From SIG607 sp045601805 (GTDB lineage Bacteria > Bacillota > Clostridia > Oscillospirales > Acutalibacteraceae), in the NCBI GenBank assembly GCA_045601805.1, contig JAZSAJ010000008.1:1-47640 (forward strand): a stretch of 47,640 nucleotides of DNA. Direction: 5' to 3'. Shown here piece after piece: positions 44,952 through 47,640 of the stretch (positions are counted from its first letter, which is position 1; each line of letters starts with the position of its first letter). The notes under the pieces were generated by a model. It ran no database searches, was not told the origin of the DNA, and saw only the letters and a list, made by a program, of their open reading frames with translations. A program made the translations under genes and the position numbers.

Positions 44952-46052
44952 TTAAAGCATTATTTTTTTGCCTGTATAAATACTTTCATAGCAAGCGTTT
45001 ACCGCTTTCATATTATTTTGGTGCATTTCAATATTTACATAAGGTTTAATATGCTTTCTTACACATTCGGCAAAGGAACCAAGCATTGCAGTATAGTGGT
45101 TTGGTCCTTCGGGGTATTCGTATGCAAAGGTGTTATAAGGAAGGCCTGTGTGGTAAACACCGCCGCCCATACAGTCGGCCATTATTGTACCCTTTTCACC
45201 GCTTAAAGTAACATAAACCTCAACGCGTTTGGGGTAGCCCTCCCAACCGGGACCAACTGCTTTTATTGGCGGCAGTTTATTTTCGTGACGGGAATAAGAC
45301 GGGTCTATTGTTACACAAACGCCGTTTTTCATTTTGCCAACAACAAAAACGCCCTCTTCAATTTTATTTCCCTCGCGGAAGTTTTCGCATACTTCGGCAT
45401 AAATGCTTTCAAATTCAGAACCGGAAAAATACCTTGAAAGGTCAAAGGCGTGGGGGTGGTCGGTTAAGGCACCGCCGCGAAAACGGCTATCTCCGGGTTT
45501 AAGTTCACATACCCTGCCGTAACTTTGTTTTGGGTCGGTTACCCAAGGCAAAATTTCGGGCGGCAGTACAACTGTTGTGTTATAAATTGCTATTGATAAC
45601 AGTTTACCAATTGCACCGGCATCGCAAAGCTGTTTAAGACGCTTAATCGTTTGGTCGCCGCGCATTTCAAGTTCAACCTGAATAATCATATCGTTTTCTT
45701 TGGCAATAGATAGCATATCATCATATTCTTCCATACATAAGGTTGGAACTTTCATTATAAGAAAGTTCTTTATACCATATTTTGCGCAAAGTTTGAACTG
45801 ATTATATGTTAAATCGTTTGAACCGCACAAAACAACCGCCTCTAAATCAGGGTGCGCTTTTAGCATTTCTTCGTCGGTTTCGTAAACCTTAACATAATCG
45901 GGTATAAGTGCAAAATCGGGAATGTCGCGGTCTTTTGGGTTAATTGACGCCGCTACCCATTCAAATTTATCTTTATTTAGGGGCAAGTTAACTATATATT
46001 GCGGACCATGCACACTTGTTAATGAAAGTGTTGCTATTTTAATTGGTTTCAT
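44952..46052 (-). CDS. Gfo/Idh/MocA-family oxidoreductase
   Basis: A 366-residue NAD(P)-dependent sugar or cyclitol dehydrogenase-like protein. The N-terminal nucleotide domain (about 1-125: KIATLSLTSVHGPQYIVNLP, DLEAVVLCGSNDLTYNQFKL, FLIMKVPTLCMEEYD) lacks the classical GxGxxG and has KVP in place of the usual EKP catalytic segment, so cofactor use is uncertain. The C-terminal domain includes GGALTDHPHAFDLSRYF, where the HPHAFD motif is typical. Last gene visible in a minus-strand set with the companion protein (14-base overlap) and a TIM-barrel protein. Confidence 0.83.
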   Translation of the reverse strand: MKPIKIATLSLTSVHGPQYIVNLPLNKDKFEWVAASINPKDRDIPDFALIPDYVKVYETDEEMLKAHPDLEAVVLCGSNDLTYNQFKLCAKYGIKNFLIMKVPTLCMEEYDDMLSIAKENDMIIQVELEMRGDQTIKRLKQLCDAGAIGKLLSIAIYNTTVVLPPEILPWVTDPKQSYGRVCELKPGDSRFRGGALTDHPHAFDLSRYFSGSEFESIYAEVCENFREGNKIEEGVFVVGKMKNGVCVTIDPSYSRHENKLPPIKAVGPGWEGYPKRVEVYVTLSGEKGTIMADCMGGGVYHTGLPYNTFAYEYPEGPNHYTAMLGSFAECVRKHIKPYVNIEMHQNNMKAVNACYESIYTGKKIML

Positions 46053-46773
46053 TATTCTGCCCCCTTGTTATAATGCGTTCTCCAAGTTCGGCAGATTTAT
46101 AGGTACACTCTACCAAATGTTTAATTTCGGCTTCGTTATCCCACAATTCTTTTACACTGGGTTTCTTTGTAACAACCGCTTCAATATTATCTAAAACTGC
46201 CGTTTCGTTTGGTTTAAGGCCAAGCAAAGCACCCGGTAAATCGGTAAAACTTTCGGGGTTCTTTTTATTGCTGTCAAACAAATAAACAGAATCAATAGGC
46301 ACCTGTTCGTTAATAGAACAATCGCTAATCATACCCTCTTTGCCAACAATTTCGTGTCTTACTACCGGTTTTGTTTCGCTACACAAAGTAAGGGTAATTT
46401 CAATACTGCAAAGAATGCCTTTTTCGGTATTTAATATTGCCGAAAGCACTTTATCTTGGTGTGTAATGGCATATACCGAAACAATTTTATCGTTTAATAT
46501 CCACTGACAAGCATCAAGTTCATCGTGCAAAACTTTTTCAATATTGCAATCAATATGGTCAATTCTAATTGATTTATAACTGCAAATTCGGCGTAACACA
46601 TTATTATCTATTGCCAAATGGCGAATGCCACGCAAACGCCTGTCATATCGCCAAGGGGTTAGCGGGTATTTTTCACCGTTTACCGTAACAATGCGGTCGT
46701 CCTCAAAGCAAACACCCGTTAAATCTAAACCGCTGTATTCAGTAAGCGATTTTTTAATAAGTTCAATTTGCAT
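46039..46773 (-). CDS. Unrecognised companion of the Gfo/Idh/MocA gene
   Basis: A 244-residue cytosolic protein: QIELIKKSLTEYSGLDLTGV, then PLTPWRYDRRLRGIRHLAID, DELDACQWILNDKIVSVYAI, and ending HLVECTYKSAELGERIITRG. The middle beta-rich stretch resembles the substrate-side C-terminal domain of Gfo/Idh/MocA proteins, but no nucleotide-binding domain is present. It overlaps the oxidoreductase gene by 14 bases and lies 6 bases after the TIM-barrel gene, so the three are likely one operon. It could be a separate subunit or an inactive paralogue; I do not assign a function. Confidence 0.62.
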   Translation of the reverse strand: MQIELIKKSLTEYSGLDLTGVCFEDDRIVTVNGEKYPLTPWRYDRRLRGIRHLAIDNNVLRRICSYKSIRIDHIDCNIEKVLHDELDACQWILNDKIVSVYAITHQDKVLSAILNTEKGILCSIEITLTLCSETKPVVRHEIVGKEGMISDCSINEQVPIDSVYLFDSNKKNPESFTDLPGALLGLKPNETAVLDNIEAVVTKKPSVKELWDNEAEIKHLVECTYKSAELGERIITRGQNNETN

Positions 46774-46779
46774 TGGGTT

Positions 46780-47640
46780 TTACTCCTTATTAAGCACACG
46801 CTTGTAGTTTTCACCAAGTTTATCCCAAAGTTTAATGGGTTCTTTTGCAGCAAGATTTGTGCCGTAACCACCGCGGTATGTCCAAGAAGCCAAACGGTCA
46901 ACACCCAATTCAACAAACAAATCAACAAGTTTATCCATTTGTTCGTAATCGGACGGATCGTGGAAGTAACCCATAATCCAGCGTTCGCTTTCTTTGCCGT
47001 ATTTCTTTGCCATTTTAACGGTGCGTTCTGCAATGTCTTTATATCTAAACATTGGCAAATCCCAGTCCATAATAGTGGTAGAGAATACATCAAAATAGGG
47101 GCAGGAAGCAACGTCATCCCAACGGTCGTAACCGCGGTATTCAGGCAAATAGTAGTTGTCCAAAGTTGCATGAACACAACAGGTAATTTCTAAATTGGGG
47201 TTTACTTCTTTAATTTGACGCGAAGTATCCGAGAGGGTGAAAAGTGCTTCTTTCCAACGGAATTCCTTAACGTCATCGTTAATTACTTTGGGCATTTCGT
47301 AACCATAGTAATCTTGGAATTTTTTCATACATTCGGGGCAACGGCAGCTCCAGTCGTTACCTGCGCCTTCTAAAACGGCGTTGGGGTACATATAATGGGG
47401 TTCATCCCAGAAAAAGCCGTCAACTTCGGTTTCACGCGCAAGTTTAAGGCAAAGTTTAGTAAAATAATCGCGGAAAGCGTTTGTGTTAAAGCAAGCCGCA
47501 TTAAGTTTTTCGCCTGTGTAAGCAGAAACTTGGCGGTGGTTAATGTTGTTTTGCAAGAAAAGACTTACCTGTTCGCCACCAAAGAACTTACCAATACCCC
47601 AGGTATCTGCAAGTACGCGAAGACCAAGTTTTTTTGCTTC
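46780..47640 (-). CDS. TIM-barrel glycoside-hydrolase-like protein, N-terminus beyond window
   Basis: At least 287 residues, open at the right edge. Visible features: KLGLRVLADTWGIGKFFGGE, VDGFFWDEPHYMYPNAVLEG (an Asp-Glu pair at a beta-strand end), a CRCPECMKKFQDYYG segment typical of GHL10/DUF4015-type barrels, DVFSTTIMDWDLPMFRYKD and LASWTYRGGYGTNLAAKEP. These resemble uncharacterised family-10-like glycosyl hydrolases of gut bacteria. It heads the visible part of a carbohydrate operon with the companion protein and the oxidoreductase. The N-terminal part and any signal peptide are not in view. Confidence 0.72.
   Translation of the reverse strand, partial: EAKKLGLRVLADTWGIGKFFGGEQVSLFLQNNINHRQVSAYTGEKLNAACFNTNAFRDYFTKLCLKLARETEVDGFFWDEPHYMYPNAVLEGAGNDWSCRCPECMKKFQDYYGYEMPKVINDDVKEFRWKEALFTLSDTSRQIKEVNPNLEITCCVHATLDNYYLPEYRGYDRWDDVASCPYFDVFSTTIMDWDLPMFRYKDIAERTVKMAKKYGKESERWIMGYFHDPSDYEQMDKLVDLFVELGVDRLASWTYRGGYGTNLAAKEPIKLWDKLGENYKRVLNKE

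Overview
The window is about 47.6 kb of low-GC, densely coded DNA from a Gram-positive, Clostridia-type bacterium, most likely an uncultured gut Oscillospirales/Ruminococcaceae relative. That placement is inferred from the SRP RNA-dnaX-ybaB-recR order, the rpmG-secE-nusG-rplK-rplA and rplJ-rplL blocks, LexA, VanW, LCP, an LTA-synthase-like enzyme, a dockerin-bearing cell-wall enzyme, and the regular TTGACA-17-TATAAT promoters. No plasmid, phage or insertion-sequence gene was recognised.

Layout. Positions 1-5523 (minus): the 5' part of class II aldolase fba; two half-size TSUP permeases with lexA and rnhA; a five-gene set (hexapeptide acyltransferase, NUDIX, RING-like zinc-finger membrane protein, zinc ribbon, HAD phosphatase). 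5614-8550 (plus): SRP RNA, dnaX, ybaB, recR and a DUF896 gene. 8574-12640 (minus): ribosomal and translocation genes with an L10 leader; SecE carries a large extra membrane domain. 12677-16558 (minus): YycJ-type MBL protein, murA and a VanW protein. 16731-17777 (plus): a metallophosphoesterase.

17826-22263 is the most unusual stretch. It holds a YspA/DUF2493 gene, two tandem structured RNAs each with its own promoter and terminator, a type I toxin-antitoxin locus, a 135-bp copy of the 3' end of the GGGtGRT gene, a 59-codon ORF overlapping a PASTA lipoprotein, a four-helix-bundle (S23) gene with a hairpin array, and the intact GGGtGRT and NifU-like pair. 22421-25609: a dockerin/SH3/CHAP-like secreted protein and a KDPG aldolase-VOC fusion. 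25617-27225: a minus-strand transcript with a 12-codon ORF, a DUF1292 gene, a 6S-like RNA, tRNA-Thr followed by a 172-bp structured element that repeats the tRNA 3' end, tRNA-Tyr, and a second hairpin array.

27316-37383 (plus): a TIM-barrel sugar isomerase, a Tim44-like protein, an RDD protein, two acyltransferases, an aminotransferase, a flavoprotein, an LTA-synthase-like protein, YgjV, and the rpsF-ssb-rpsR operon. 37429-47640: KtrA/KtrB potassium uptake and an LCP protein (minus), DUF6512 with a compact structured leader (plus), a CDF zinc transporter (minus), nagB (plus), a membrane acyltransferase (minus), a CarD-like regulator (plus), and a carbohydrate cluster (Gfo/Idh/MocA oxidoreductase, companion protein, TIM-barrel protein) running off the right edge.

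Most of the window is housekeeping. The best candidates for new biology are the paired structured RNAs at 18209-18537, the tRNA-Thr-linked 172-bp element, and the constant-linker/variable-stem hairpin arrays.
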